A DNA stretch of 32,869 nucleotides from Verrucomicrobiales bacterium (GTDB taxonomy: Bacteria > Verrucomicrobiota > Verrucomicrobiia > Verrucomicrobiales > DEV007), in the NCBI GenBank assembly GCA_028033615.1, contig JAOFDG010000018.1:1-32869 (forward strand), in the 5' to 3' direction. The first letter of the stretch is position 1. The number at the start of each line of letters is the position of its first letter. Under the pieces are notes generated by a model. It was given only the letters and a program-made list of their open reading frames with translations. It was not told the origin of the DNA and did not search any database. Shown here in pieces: positions 1 to 7,796 of the stretch. The position numbers were made by a program, and so were the translations under genes.

Positions 1-216
1 GGTGACGCTAGAGTAATCCCAATAGCTTTCAAAGAATATCAGGAGTGGGGGGAATTTGTTTACAATGATCAATTGCTGGAAATATACCAAAATCAAATAA
101 GTGAAGCTGAAGGTAATGATGACAAAATACAAAAGCTTCAAGAGCAAATGAAGAAGTCTTCTGAAATCAAAGAATCGGCATTTAAGCGAATGTCAACAAG
201 ACTAAGCGGAAATTAA
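1..216 (+). CDS. C-terminal fragment of an unidentified protein
   Basis: The reading frame is open from the first base and ends with TAA at 214-216, giving the last 71 residues of a gene that starts outside the window. The segment is hydrophilic. It begins with aromatic residues (motif AFKEYQEWGEFVYND) and then becomes a Lys/Glu/Gln-rich stretch that is probably helical, possibly coiled coil (KIQKLQEQMKK). No family motif was recognised and no function is proposed. It lies 20 bases before the Tat-exported oxidoreductase on the same strand, so the two may be co-transcribed. Confidence 0.6.
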   Translation, partial: GDARVIPIAFKEYQEWGEFVYNDQLLEIYQNQISEAEGNDDKIQKLQEQMKKSSEIKESAFKRMSTRLSGN

Positions 217-236
217 TAATCTAAATAGATAATATT

Positions 237-1517
237 ATGAATTCAATTAATCGTAGAAAATTTCTAACTCAAGGAACAATAGGAGCAAGCTTGGGGCCAT
301 CCATAATACCTTCCTCAGTTCTGGGAAAGAATGCTCCAAGCAATAAAATTACAGTCGGCTTTATTGGGACTGGTGGGCATGGAACAGGTTGGAATTTGCC
401 ATCATATCTGAATAATGATGACGCTAAGGTGCTCATGACCTGCGATGTTGACACTAATAGGATGAACCATGCAAAAAATATTATAGATCAAAACTATGGT
501 AATAAAGATTGCTCAACATCCAAGGATTTTAGAGATGTGTTAGCAAGAGACGACATTGATGCTGTCATGATTTCTACTCCAGATCATTGGCATACACTTA
601 TGAGCCTGATGGCAATAAGAGCAGGGAAAGACGTTCAATGTGAAAAACCAACTCTAACTATTGATGAAGGTAAATTACTCATCAAGGAAGTTAGAAAACA
701 CAAAAAAGTTTTTCAGACTAGCACTGAAGATCGCGCTGTACCTGTCTATCATCGCATGGCTGAACTCGTTAGAAATGGTAGAATTGGAAAACTTAAAAAA
801 ATTGAGGTCATCTTACCTAAACAACCCAATGGCCCAGGAGACCCGACGCCACAACCAGTTCCAAACAGCTTGGATTATGACATGTGGTTAGGACCCGCTC
901 CAGAAGCGCCATACACTAAGGACCGTATTTTATTTCACTTCCGTTGGGTCTCTGATTATTCTGGAGGAATTATTTGTGACTGGGGAACTCATTTATTTGA
1001 CACTGCTCAGTGGGGAAACGATACCGAAAGAAGTGGACCCATCGAAATCGAGGGATCAGGCAACCGCTGGGAGGGTGGACTTTATGACACTGTAAAAGAT
1101 TATGATGTAACCTATAAGTATGCCAACGGTGTGGAAATGACATGTAAACCAGGAAACCCAAGTATTAAATTTATTGGAACCGATGGATGGGTTGGTAATA
1201 CTGGTTGGAGAGCACCGCTTGAGGCTAGCTCCAAAGAAATATTAAATTCAAAAATTGAAGATAATGAGATTAAGCTCTTCACAGAAACTAAAGGCGAGCA
1301 CCGTAACTTCCTAGACTGCGTAAAGTCCAGAAAGGATCCTTACTTCCCAGTAGATATTGGGCACCGCGTTTCAACAGTTTGTCATCTAGCAAATATTGCG
1401 ATTGACCGAAAAACTAAGTTAAAATGGGATCCTGTTAAAGAGGTTTTCATCGATGACAAAGAGGCCAATAAGATGAAAGAGATCCGACCTGGACGTGGAG
1501 AGTGGAAAATCTCATAG
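237..1517 (+). CDS. Tat-exported Gfo/Idh/MocA-family oxidoreductase
   Basis: A 426-residue protein with a twin-arginine signal (NRRKFLTQG, residues 5-13, then a weakly hydrophobic stretch ending near residue 30), suggesting export in folded form. The NAD(P)-binding Rossmann domain starts with VGFIGTGGHG (40-49). STPDHWH (113-119) and CEKPT (135-139) are the typical Gfo/Idh motifs, with Lys137 as the expected catalytic lysine. DWGTHLFD (248-255) belongs to the C-terminal substrate domain and carries the conserved His. Length is normal for the exported members common in Verrucomicrobiota and Planctomycetota, which are thought to act on sugars or sugar acids; the substrate cannot be told from sequence. 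No Shine-Dalgarno precedes the ATG. The Tat motif directly after the start supports this start. Confidence 0.93.
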   Translation: MNSINRRKFLTQGTIGASLGPSIIPSSVLGKNAPSNKITVGFIGTGGHGTGWNLPSYLNNDDAKVLMTCDVDTNRMNHAKNIIDQNYGNKDCSTSKDFRDVLARDDIDAVMISTPDHWHTLMSLMAIRAGKDVQCEKPTLTIDEGKLLIKEVRKHKKVFQTSTEDRAVPVYHRMAELVRNGRIGKLKKIEVILPKQPNGPGDPTPQPVPNSLDYDMWLGPAPEAPYTKDRILFHFRWVSDYSGGIICDWGTHLFDTAQWGNDTERSGPIEIEGSGNRWEGGLYDTVKDYDVTYKYANGVEMTCKPGNPSIKFIGTDGWVGNTGWRAPLEASSKEILNSKIEDNEIKLFTETKGEHRNFLDCVKSRKDPYFPVDIGHRVSTVCHLANIAIDRKTKLKWDPVKEVFIDDKEANKMKEIRPGRGEWKIS

Positions 1518-1545
1518 TCACGTCTAATAGTTCATAAATCTTTTA

Positions 1546-2214
1546 ATGGAGAAGATCTATAAAGCGTTGGAGCTCTCAATCGAGGATTCCAATATGGCTA
1601 GGTCTGAAAGACGGGATTTAAAAGTCCTATTAGCTAGTATCAATGGCAACAGAACGAAACAAGCACTAGCAAGAGTAAAAGCTTTTCAATTAGCTACAGA
1701 AAAAGTTAATAACTCCAAAGGCTGTGAAGCTTTTGAATGGTTGGAGGATGTTGTTAAATTAATTTATTCAAAGGAGTTTGAAATAAAGTCTGGCGCTTAC
1801 TTCAGTCCGGGCAAGGATTGCCTAAATGAAATATGTAGGTTTATAGATGAATCACTGAAAAGTATTGAAATCTGCGTTTTCACAATAACTGACAATAGAA
1901 TAACCTCAAAAATTATAGATACATTTTCACGCGGGGTTAAGATAAGAATTATTTCAGATGATACGAAATCAGAAGACCAAGGATCTGACCTTGATCTATT
2001 AAAATCAAAAGGTATTTCTTGTAAGTTCGACTCAACTTCCGCTCACATGCATCATAAATTTGCATTATCTGATAACGAAAGACTACTAACTGGAAGCTAT
2101 AATTGGACAAGATCCGCAAGCTCAGAAAATAATGAAAACATTCTTATTACAAATGATTCAACCTTAGTTCAGTCATTTATAAAAGAATTTGATAACTTGT
2201 GGAAGCGCCTCTGA
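1546..2214 (+). CDS. Single-HKD phospholipase D-family protein, probable nuclease
   Basis: A 222-residue protein without a signal peptide, probably cytoplasmic. The C-terminal half (about 82-222) is one phospholipase-D-like domain. It begins with AYFSPGKDC and carries a complete HxKx4Dx6G motif (His169, Lys171, Asp176, Gly183) followed by SYNWTRSASSENNEN. One HKD motif per chain is the arrangement of Nuc-type endonucleases and mitochondrial cardiolipin hydrolase (Zucchini/PLD6), which dimerise to form the active site. The N-terminal 80 residues are basic, look helical and were not recognised. Nuclease activity is inferred from family; phosphodiesterase action on lipid cannot be excluded. The gene lies 28 bases after the oxidoreductase, and its 3' end sits against the next gene, so a small operon is likely. 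Confidence 0.85.
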   Translation: MEKIYKALELSIEDSNMARSERRDLKVLLASINGNRTKQALARVKAFQLATEKVNNSKGCEAFEWLEDVVKLIYSKEFEIKSGAYFSPGKDCLNEICRFIDESLKSIEICVFTITDNRITSKIIDTFSRGVKIRIISDDTKSEDQGSDLDLLKSKGISCKFDSTSAHMHHKFALSDNERLLTGSYNWTRSASSENNENILITNDSTLVQSFIKEFDNLWKRL

Positions 2215-2228
2215 TCTCATTGAAAGGC

Positions 2229-3290
2229 ATGGCGCGGATCAAACCAATTATTGTATCATCCTCTATAGGATTGATTGTTTTAGCTATCGTCATCTCATCC
2301 CTTAAAGAGAATAGCAGTCGTGCTACTTCTTCACCTGAAATTAATGATGTTAGAGAAATTGCATCATCCGAATCATCAAAAATAGGCATACTAATAAAAT
2401 CGGAAAAGAATAATCTAAAATTACCCACAGGAGATCAACTTTTAGAAGATTTTGGATTTGTTAAGCCTAGTCGCGATAAACTCGAAAATCATATAATTAA
2501 AGAAGGATCAATTAATTCGTTAATTGCTACCGGCATTATCTTACAAGACCCCTCTTATTACTATCGTGCATTGAATATTGAACCTAATAACCCCCATTTG
2601 CTTCTACTTCTTGGGTCACACGAAAATATACCGCCTCTACAGAAATTAGAATTTGCTGAAAAGTTAATTCAAGAGCAACCAGAAAACCTAGTTGGCTCAT
2701 ATCTCCTAGCTTCTATTAAAATTAATCTAGATCAAACCAATGAGGCTATAGCAACACTACTGAACACTCATAATCAAAATGATTTTAATGATTTCTTAAT
2801 GGATAGCTCTTTAGCTATTAATGAAACTCTACTCCTATTGGGAAATTCAGAAATTGGATCAGCCCTTTATAGTACCTTTTTCATACAAAGCCCCATGACA
2901 TACAGATATAATGAGATTTCAAATTTCTTAGTTAATGAATTTAATGAAACCCAACCTATCGAAACTTCAGAACTAAGAATAATTACTGCGGAATTAGGAA
3001 CCAATATGGTTTCCCAAAAGAACTTTTTAATAAATGATCTTGTTGGTTTGGCGATTCAAAAAAAATCAATGGCTGGAATGGAACAAAACTCCCCCTCCCC
3101 ATTCATTGGACTAAGTGTGGATGAGGCTCATGAAAATTTAATTAAACAAAAAAACCAAATTAAAAATCTTGTAATTCCAGATTTAAAACAAATGAACGAA
3201 ATTGATCATTACACCCTTGTTGAGTGGTTCAGAAAGATAAGAGAGGTTGGAGAGTATCAAGCTACCGTCTGGCTAAACAACGAAAGTTGA
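2229..3290 (+). CDS. Membrane-anchored helical-repeat (TPR-like) protein, unknown function
   Basis: About 353 residues. I prefer the ATG at 2229, 14 bases after the nuclease stop, because it puts MARIKP directly before a transmembrane segment (PIIVSSSIGLIVLAIVISSL). The frame is also open to a GTG at 2199, which would overlap the nuclease gene by 16 bases. After a Ser-rich linker the protein is mostly alpha-helical, with segments resembling tetratricopeptide repeats (YYYRALNIEPNNPHLLLLLG and the next 40 residues). It probably has a single N-terminal anchor with a large soluble part outside the cytoplasm. No catalytic motif was seen. Function is unknown; its position suggests co-expression with the PLD-type protein. 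Confidence 0.7.
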   Translation: MARIKPIIVSSSIGLIVLAIVISSLKENSSRATSSPEINDVREIASSESSKIGILIKSEKNNLKLPTGDQLLEDFGFVKPSRDKLENHIIKEGSINSLIATGIILQDPSYYYRALNIEPNNPHLLLLLGSHENIPPLQKLEFAEKLIQEQPENLVGSYLLASIKINLDQTNEAIATLLNTHNQNDFNDFLMDSSLAINETLLLLGNSEIGSALYSTFFIQSPMTYRYNEISNFLVNEFNETQPIETSELRIITAELGTNMVSQKNFLINDLVGLAIQKKSMAGMEQNSPSPFIGLSVDEAHENLIKQKNQIKNLVIPDLKQMNEIDHYTLVEWFRKIREVGEYQATVWLNNES

Positions 3291-3314
3291 TATTATCTGA
3301 TGCGAAACTTTAAA

Positions 3315-4064
3315 CTATGACAGATCAAAATTCTCTACATCTGCAAGTACAGTCATTGCATTTTCCATTATTGATCTAGCCTGTGCAGTTTTTCTATGGA
3401 GAAGGGAGTGAAGAATTACATCCTCTTCGTTTCTACTCTCACACATTTTACAGTATTCTTCAAACGCATTAAGGGTCTTGAGAAGAGACGCCATGTGGTG
3501 TGGGCACTCACAATCGACACTCGTTGAAATCTTCGCTACTCTAGTGAGAACTTCGTCAGAGTATTTCCTTTCAGGAACCATTGATTTGTCCTCCGAAACA
3601 GAACCATTATCTTCGTCATCGTCATATTCAATAACATCAATTGGAGAATTCCGAATAGATGCCATTGCCAAATCTGCTTCACAAACATATTTCAAATCAT
3701 TTGATTCAATAGGGGCTCTGAGAGGTGTTATTAAGCTAGCCCTAGCCATCATTCCACGGGCTGATTCCTGAGTATAGTGATAAATGACAATTGCCATGGA
3801 AGCTCCAACCGATCTTGTTTTCTCCTTGATCAATTGAACAGTTTCAGGAAAAACAGTCTTGCATTCGATAACAACTAGATCGCACTTGTGGTTGTCATCA
3901 TCAACATCCCAATCATTAATGTTGTTAGCAGAATAAACTACTTCAGCTTCATTTCCTAAAAGTTGAGCATCTTTTAATAACTCTTTGGTTTGAGTTCCAA
4001 TAGCAACAAATTTATGTAGCGCTCCTGGTGAATCTTCGCTTTGGTTTAATTCTCTATTCTCCAT
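3315..4064 (-). CDS. MerR-type regulator-like protein lacking the HTH domain (sigma-factor partner)
   Basis: A 249-residue soluble protein. Residues 15-130 look like an alpha/beta receiver- or B12-binding-like domain (KCDLVVIECK, SMAIVIYHYTQESARGM, ITPLRAPIES). An acidic linker (about 142-160) follows. The C-terminal helical part has VDCECPHHMASLLKTLNAFE (183-202), Cys205, Cys208 and LHSLLH (218-223). From memory, this order (receiver-like domain, then CECPHH and a LHxxL motif) matches the C-terminal two-thirds of a group of MerR-family regulators, but the N-terminal winged-helix DNA-binding domain is absent. The conserved Cys/His residues could bind a metal or cofactor. The gene starts 61 bases downstream of an ECF sigma factor gene on the same strand, so it may be a sensor or anti-sigma-like partner. 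That role is inference. Confidence 0.6.
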   Translation of the reverse strand: MENRELNQSEDSPGALHKFVAIGTQTKELLKDAQLLGNEAEVVYSANNINDWDVDDDNHKCDLVVIECKTVFPETVQLIKEKTRSVGASMAIVIYHYTQESARGMMARASLITPLRAPIESNDLKYVCEADLAMASIRNSPIDVIEYDDDEDNGSVSEDKSMVPERKYSDEVLTRVAKISTSVDCECPHHMASLLKTLNAFEEYCKMCESRNEEDVILHSLLHRKTAQARSIMENAMTVLADVENFDLS

Positions 4065-4125
4065 TGATTTTTTGGGTTTTAAATAAAACGTATATTTTAC
4101 TGATATGGATTCTAAAATTAGTGCT

Positions 4126-4710
4126 TTAATCGCGCTCTATATTGGAATTTCCAGATAATGCATCTCTGAGTCTTTGATAAGCATACCTGATTCTTGATTT
4201 TGCAGTACCAATAGAAATATTGAGGTGCTCTGCAACTTGGACATGAGTCATCTCCTTATAAAACACTAATTCTATGACTTCTCTTTGTGGGTCTGGAAGC
4301 TGTTTTACTGCATCAAGAACAATACCTGCTTTTTCTTTTTGTTTTAACAGGTCTACGGCGTTCTTTGAATCAGGTTCTGTTATTGAAGCTTCAGTGTAAT
4401 CATCCACCTCGTATAGCGGAATTCTCCTCTTCTTGGCGCGAATTCTATCGATACAGCGATTTTTCATCATCACCGCCATCCATGTAAAAACCTTAGCCTT
4501 CTCAAAGTTAAATTTATGAGCGTTTTTCCACACCAAAACAAAAATATCTTGTATAACCTCTTCAGCTTCAGAGGAGTTCGATAATATTTTCATCGCCATC
4601 GAATGCAGCGGACGGGCTGTTTTTATATGTAACTCGCGCAAAGCTTTGGAATCCCCTTCAGCTATTCTCTGAAGTAGCGCCTGATCTTCGAGGTCATTGG
4701 GGCGAGGCAT
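4126..4710 (-). CDS. ECF-type RNA polymerase sigma factor
   Basis: A 194-residue group IV sigma factor. Region 2 (about 24-94) includes EAEEVIQDIFVLVWKNAHKF, which binds core polymerase and the -10 element, and the basic CIDRIRAKKRR. A short acidic linker follows. Region 4 (about 129-186) contains LPDPQREVIEL and the helix-turn-helix THVQVAEHLNISIGTAKSRI for the -35 element. Length is typical. No classical ZAS anti-sigma gene is adjacent; instead the downstream gene on the same strand encodes an HTH-less MerR-like protein that may take that role. The sigma gene is divergent from the pectin operon starting at 4817, and a perfect 7-1-7 palindrome lies between them. The target regulon is unknown. 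Confidence 0.93.
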   Translation of the reverse strand: MPRPNDLEDQALLQRIAEGDSKALRELHIKTARPLHSMAMKILSNSSEAEEVIQDIFVLVWKNAHKFNFEKAKVFTWMAVMMKNRCIDRIRAKKRRIPLYEVDDYTEASITEPDSKNAVDLLKQKEKAGIVLDAVKQLPDPQREVIELVFYKEMTHVQVAEHLNISIGTAKSRIRYAYQRLRDALSGNSNIERD

Positions 4711-4741
4711 TAAATGGGAAAAAGTATTAGCAAGTAGGTTT

Positions 4742-4756
4742 TGCCTAATTTAGGCA
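4742..4756. promoter_or_regulatory. 15-bp palindrome (7-1-7) between divergent sigma factor and pectin operon
   Basis: The sequence TGCCTAA-T-TTAGGCA is a perfect inverted repeat of 7-bp arms around one base. It lies 31 bases upstream of the sigma factor start and 60 bases upstream of the lipoprotein start, a good place for an operator controlling one or both promoters. No convincing -35/-10 pair could be assigned around it. A second palindrome with the same geometry and centre (TAATTTA) is at 8878-8892. Regulatory function is inferred. Confidence 0.45.
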
Positions 4757-4816
4757 TTATGATAGCATTTAGTAGTATCAACGGTTATCTTATTAAATCG
4801 ACAAAAAACTTCGCAC

Positions 4817-5578
4817 ATGAAATTTCTATTATATAACGTCTCAATTCTGACTTGTTGCCTATTTATTTTTAGTTCTTGCAGTAAATCACCAACCGAACCA
4901 TCAGCGGAAGCGCAAAACCAGGAAGAAACTCAATCTCCCTCGAATAATGATGAAGTAAAAGTAGCCGAAAACAAGGAGACTGAAGAATCTCAATCTACGG
5001 CGAAACTTCCTACAGAAAAAAAAGATAGCTCTACCACAACAGAAATTAAACAACCAGAAATTTCAATACCTGATGAGCCAGAAGAAACCGAAGAGGAAAA
5101 ATCTGTAGCAACACCTGCGGAAGTTTTAGCCTTCGTTGGTAAAATGAAAGAAAGTGGCATCCCAAAACTAGTGGCTGAACTTGAAGAATTGGAGGAATTA
5201 GGCCGCGAATCACCAGGACTTGCTTTCGATGCGCTGAGGGAACTCGCTGCCAAAACTTCAGTTCTTGATTCTGGAGATCTACCAGAGGATTTAAGGACTG
5301 AATTTGACGCTTTGAATACTGGATTAAATCAAATGGTTAGCCACATTGAAGCTAGCCCTATTCCTGCGGACATCATGGCTGATGGAGAACAAGCCATCGG
5401 AGCATGGTTTTTAGAACAATCACAGGCAGATCCTGACTTCGGACAAGATTTCGGTGAAAAAATGCGCTCATGGGGAGGAGAAATGGAGGAGCTTGGTAGA
5501 AATTTAGAAAGTGCCGGAGAAGGTATGGGTGAAATTTTTGAAAAATACGGAATTGAAGAATCTGATCTTCTTAACTGA
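4817..5578 (+). CDS. Acidic lipoprotein, unknown function
   Basis: A 253-residue protein with a lipoprotein signal: hydrophobic residues 3-18, then FSSC with Cys21 as the likely lipidated residue. Residues 22-105 are a low-complexity linker rich in Ser, Glu, Thr and Pro, of the sort that tethers a domain away from the membrane. Residues 110-253 are acidic and probably helical, with LVAELEELEELGRESPG and a Gly/Met/Glu-rich C-terminus. No family was recognised. It is the first gene of a tight plus-strand run (20 bases to the kinase), so it may be a structural or binding component of the pectin-use system. Its role remains unknown. Confidence 0.75.
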   Translation: MKFLLYNVSILTCCLFIFSSCSKSPTEPSAEAQNQEETQSPSNNDEVKVAENKETEESQSTAKLPTEKKDSSTTTEIKQPEISIPDEPEETEEEKSVATPAEVLAFVGKMKESGIPKLVAELEELEELGRESPGLAFDALRELAAKTSVLDSGDLPEDLRTEFDALNTGLNQMVSHIEASPIPADIMADGEQAIGAWFLEQSQADPDFGQDFGEKMRSWGGEMEELGRNLESAGEGMGEIFEKYGIEESDLLN

Positions 5579-5598
5579 TAAAGAACTGTACATAGCTG

Positions 5599-6495
5599 AT
5601 GTCAGTCGTTGTTATCGGTTCTTTAATCATTGATAACACCATTTACGTTCAGAGGATACCGAATCACGGAGAAACTGTATTCGCAAAATCCTCATTAGTT
5701 AGTTTTGGAGGCAAGGGAGCTAACCAAGCTTTGGCCGCACACCTCAGCGGTACAGATGTTCAACTCATAGGATGCATAGGCCAAGACTCTGAAGGTGATC
5801 AATACAAAAAGCATTTAAAAGGTAACGGGGTCTCTACAAAGTTTTTACTCCATAGTAAAAAGTACAAAACAGGATCAGCCTTCATAACAGTTGAAGAATC
5901 AGGTGAGAATTCGATCATCGTCAATCCCGGTGCAAACCAAGAGATCGCACCTGATCATATTGATAACTATTCAGAATTAATTGCGAAAACTGATATACTT
6001 TTATTACAGCAGGAAATTCAAGAAGAGTCCGTCAAATATGCCTGTAGCCTAGCAAAAAACTGTAACACTAAGGTGGTAATGAATCCATCACCAATAAAGC
6101 CAACCTTCAATATCAATGATTTTCCTTGTGATGTACTGATACTTAATGAAATAGAGTCAGAGCAGCTAAGTGGCCATAAGTGCCCTCTTAAAAGTATTGA
6201 GGTTTTAGGTAGGCTTGGAGTTAACTCAATAATTATAACACAGGGGCCTGGGCCTATATTACTAAAACATGAGTCCAATAAAACATTAGAATACTCACCA
6301 CCAAAAGTGAATGCGGTAGACACAGTTGGTGCGGGAGATACATTTGCGGGGGCTTTTGCTTCTGCCCTTTCAGAAGGAATACAAATAAAAGAGGCCATTC
6401 AATTTGCTGGTACAGCCGCATCAATTTCTGTGACTAAGCCTGGCGCTCAAGGAGCCATCCCATCAAAAAAAGAAATTGAATCTTTCCCCCTATAA
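5599..6495 (+). CDS. PfkB-family sugar kinase, ribokinase-like
   Basis: A 298-residue cytoplasmic kinase of normal ribokinase length. GGKGANQA (37-44) is the N-terminal signature typical of ribokinases. DTVGAGDTF (241-249) is the second PfkB signature, with Asp247 the expected catalytic base and the glycines forming the anion hole. MNPSPIKP (161-168) and LNEIESE (182-188) match the ATP-side core. The expected reaction is ATP-dependent phosphorylation of a furanose sugar such as ribose. Context is odd: it lies between a lipoprotein and two pectin-degradation genes, 8 bases before the next one. A related PfkB enzyme, 2-keto-3-deoxygluconate kinase, acts in pectin catabolism, so the substrate may differ from ribose, although the motifs favour ribokinase. 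No gene symbol is assigned for this reason. Confidence 0.9.
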   Translation: MSVVVIGSLIIDNTIYVQRIPNHGETVFAKSSLVSFGGKGANQALAAHLSGTDVQLIGCIGQDSEGDQYKKHLKGNGVSTKFLLHSKKYKTGSAFITVEESGENSIIVNPGANQEIAPDHIDNYSELIAKTDILLLQQEIQEESVKYACSLAKNCNTKVVMNPSPIKPTFNINDFPCDVLILNEIESEQLSGHKCPLKSIEVLGRLGVNSIIITQGPGPILLKHESNKTLEYSPPKVNAVDTVGAGDTFAGAFASALSEGIQIKEAIQFAGTAASISVTKPGAQGAIPSKKEIESFPL

Positions 6496-6503
6496 TTAAA
6501 TCC

Positions 6504-7781
6504 ATGCACTGGCACTTCAAACTCAACTTAACTATTACATTCTTTTTATTTATAGGGACTGACTTATGGTCTAAACCTTTGGTAGACATTCAGCTCTCAA
6601 AGAAAAGAATCACCTCAGGTCCAATGAATCATTTCTTTGGATACATCGGACACGTTCAAAACATTCCATGGAACGGTAACGGACGATATATTCTAGCTTT
6701 GAGAACAGCATTCCAAGACAAAATGCCAGGCCCTAATGATCCTGCTGACATAGTATTAATTGATGCTAAAAATAATTACTCAGTGAAAAAGATTGATGAA
6801 ACTACTGCATGGAATCCCCAGCAAGGAACAATGTTTTACTGGAACCCTGATTCACCTAATTCACAATTTTTCTTCAATGACAGAGATGAAAATACTGGCA
6901 AAGTTTTCTGTGTTCTTTTCGATATATCTCAAGGAACTAAAGGAGAAAGGGTAAAAGAATTTCGATACCACGACACTCCCATTGGGAACAGTGGTGTGGC
7001 GCAAAATGGTGGTCACTTTTTAGCTATTAATTATGCACGCATGTCTAGACTAAGACCGGTAACTGGTTACAAAGGGGCTAATGATTGGACGATTGGTATG
7101 AGTTATCCAGATGATGATGGAATTTTCAAAGTAGACATCTCTAGTGGAAATAAAAAATTACTAGTCTCTTTTAAAAAGATTGCTCAATTTTTTGATAAGA
7201 AATATAATTCTAAAGAGTTACCATCCCTCTTTATTAATCACACTCTGTGGAACCGAGAAGATAATAAAATATTTTTTTTCGCCAGAGCTGGATGGAGCGG
7301 AAGTAAAAAAGTTAAGATAAACCAACCTTTCATAATGAATTCAGACGGCTCTGAATTGACACCATTATCAAGACATATTGGAGGGCATCCAGAATGGAGT
7401 TATGAAAATAAAATGATCGGGAGAATTAATAAGGATCAAGTTATTTATGATACCAACTCACAACAGGTAATAGGTAAAATCGGAACACCAAAAATTTTTC
7501 CCGACCCCGAAGGAGACATAGCCTTATCACCAAACGGGCAATGGTTTGTAAATGGTTTTAAAGATAAGAATAAAAAGAAAAATTATTATACGATCTACAA
7601 TTTAAAAGATGGATCCCATGTTAGAAGTGAGGGTTTTAATATTGGCAAATGGACTTCTGGAGATCTTAGACAAGATCCTTCACCATGCTGGAACAGGGAA
7701 AGCAATCAATTATTGATTCCTAGCCTTTCAGAAGACGGCAAATCAAGGCAGCTCTACATATTGTCAATTAGTAAGAAATAA
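6504..7781 (+). CDS. Exported beta-propeller protein, oligogalacturonate lyase (PL22)-like
   Basis: A 425-residue protein with an N-terminal signal (hydrophobic residues 7-18, likely cleavage after WSKP or nearby). The rest is a run of WD40/TolB-like blades, for example RYILALRTAF, FIMNSDGSELTPLS and GDIALSPNGQWFVNGF. The segments LFINHTLWNREDNKIFFFAR (242-261) and IGGHPEWS (292-299) recall the His-containing blades of oligogalacturonate lyases, which cleave unsaturated pectin oligomers using a metal held by His residues. The next gene, 15 bases on, is a pectate lyase, which supports a role in pectin breakdown. The PL22 assignment is tentative. A non-catalytic sugar-binding propeller is the main alternative. 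Confidence 0.65.
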   Translation: MHWHFKLNLTITFFLFIGTDLWSKPLVDIQLSKKRITSGPMNHFFGYIGHVQNIPWNGNGRYILALRTAFQDKMPGPNDPADIVLIDAKNNYSVKKIDETTAWNPQQGTMFYWNPDSPNSQFFFNDRDENTGKVFCVLFDISQGTKGERVKEFRYHDTPIGNSGVAQNGGHFLAINYARMSRLRPVTGYKGANDWTIGMSYPDDDGIFKVDISSGNKKLLVSFKKIAQFFDKKYNSKELPSLFINHTLWNREDNKIFFFARAGWSGSKKVKINQPFIMNSDGSELTPLSRHIGGHPEWSYENKMIGRINKDQVIYDTNSQQVIGKIGTPKIFPDPEGDIALSPNGQWFVNGFKDKNKKKNYYTIYNLKDGSHVRSEGFNIGKWTSGDLRQDPSPCWNRESNQLLIPSLSEDGKSRQLYILSISKK

Positions 7782-7796
7782 AATCTCCACCCAGAT

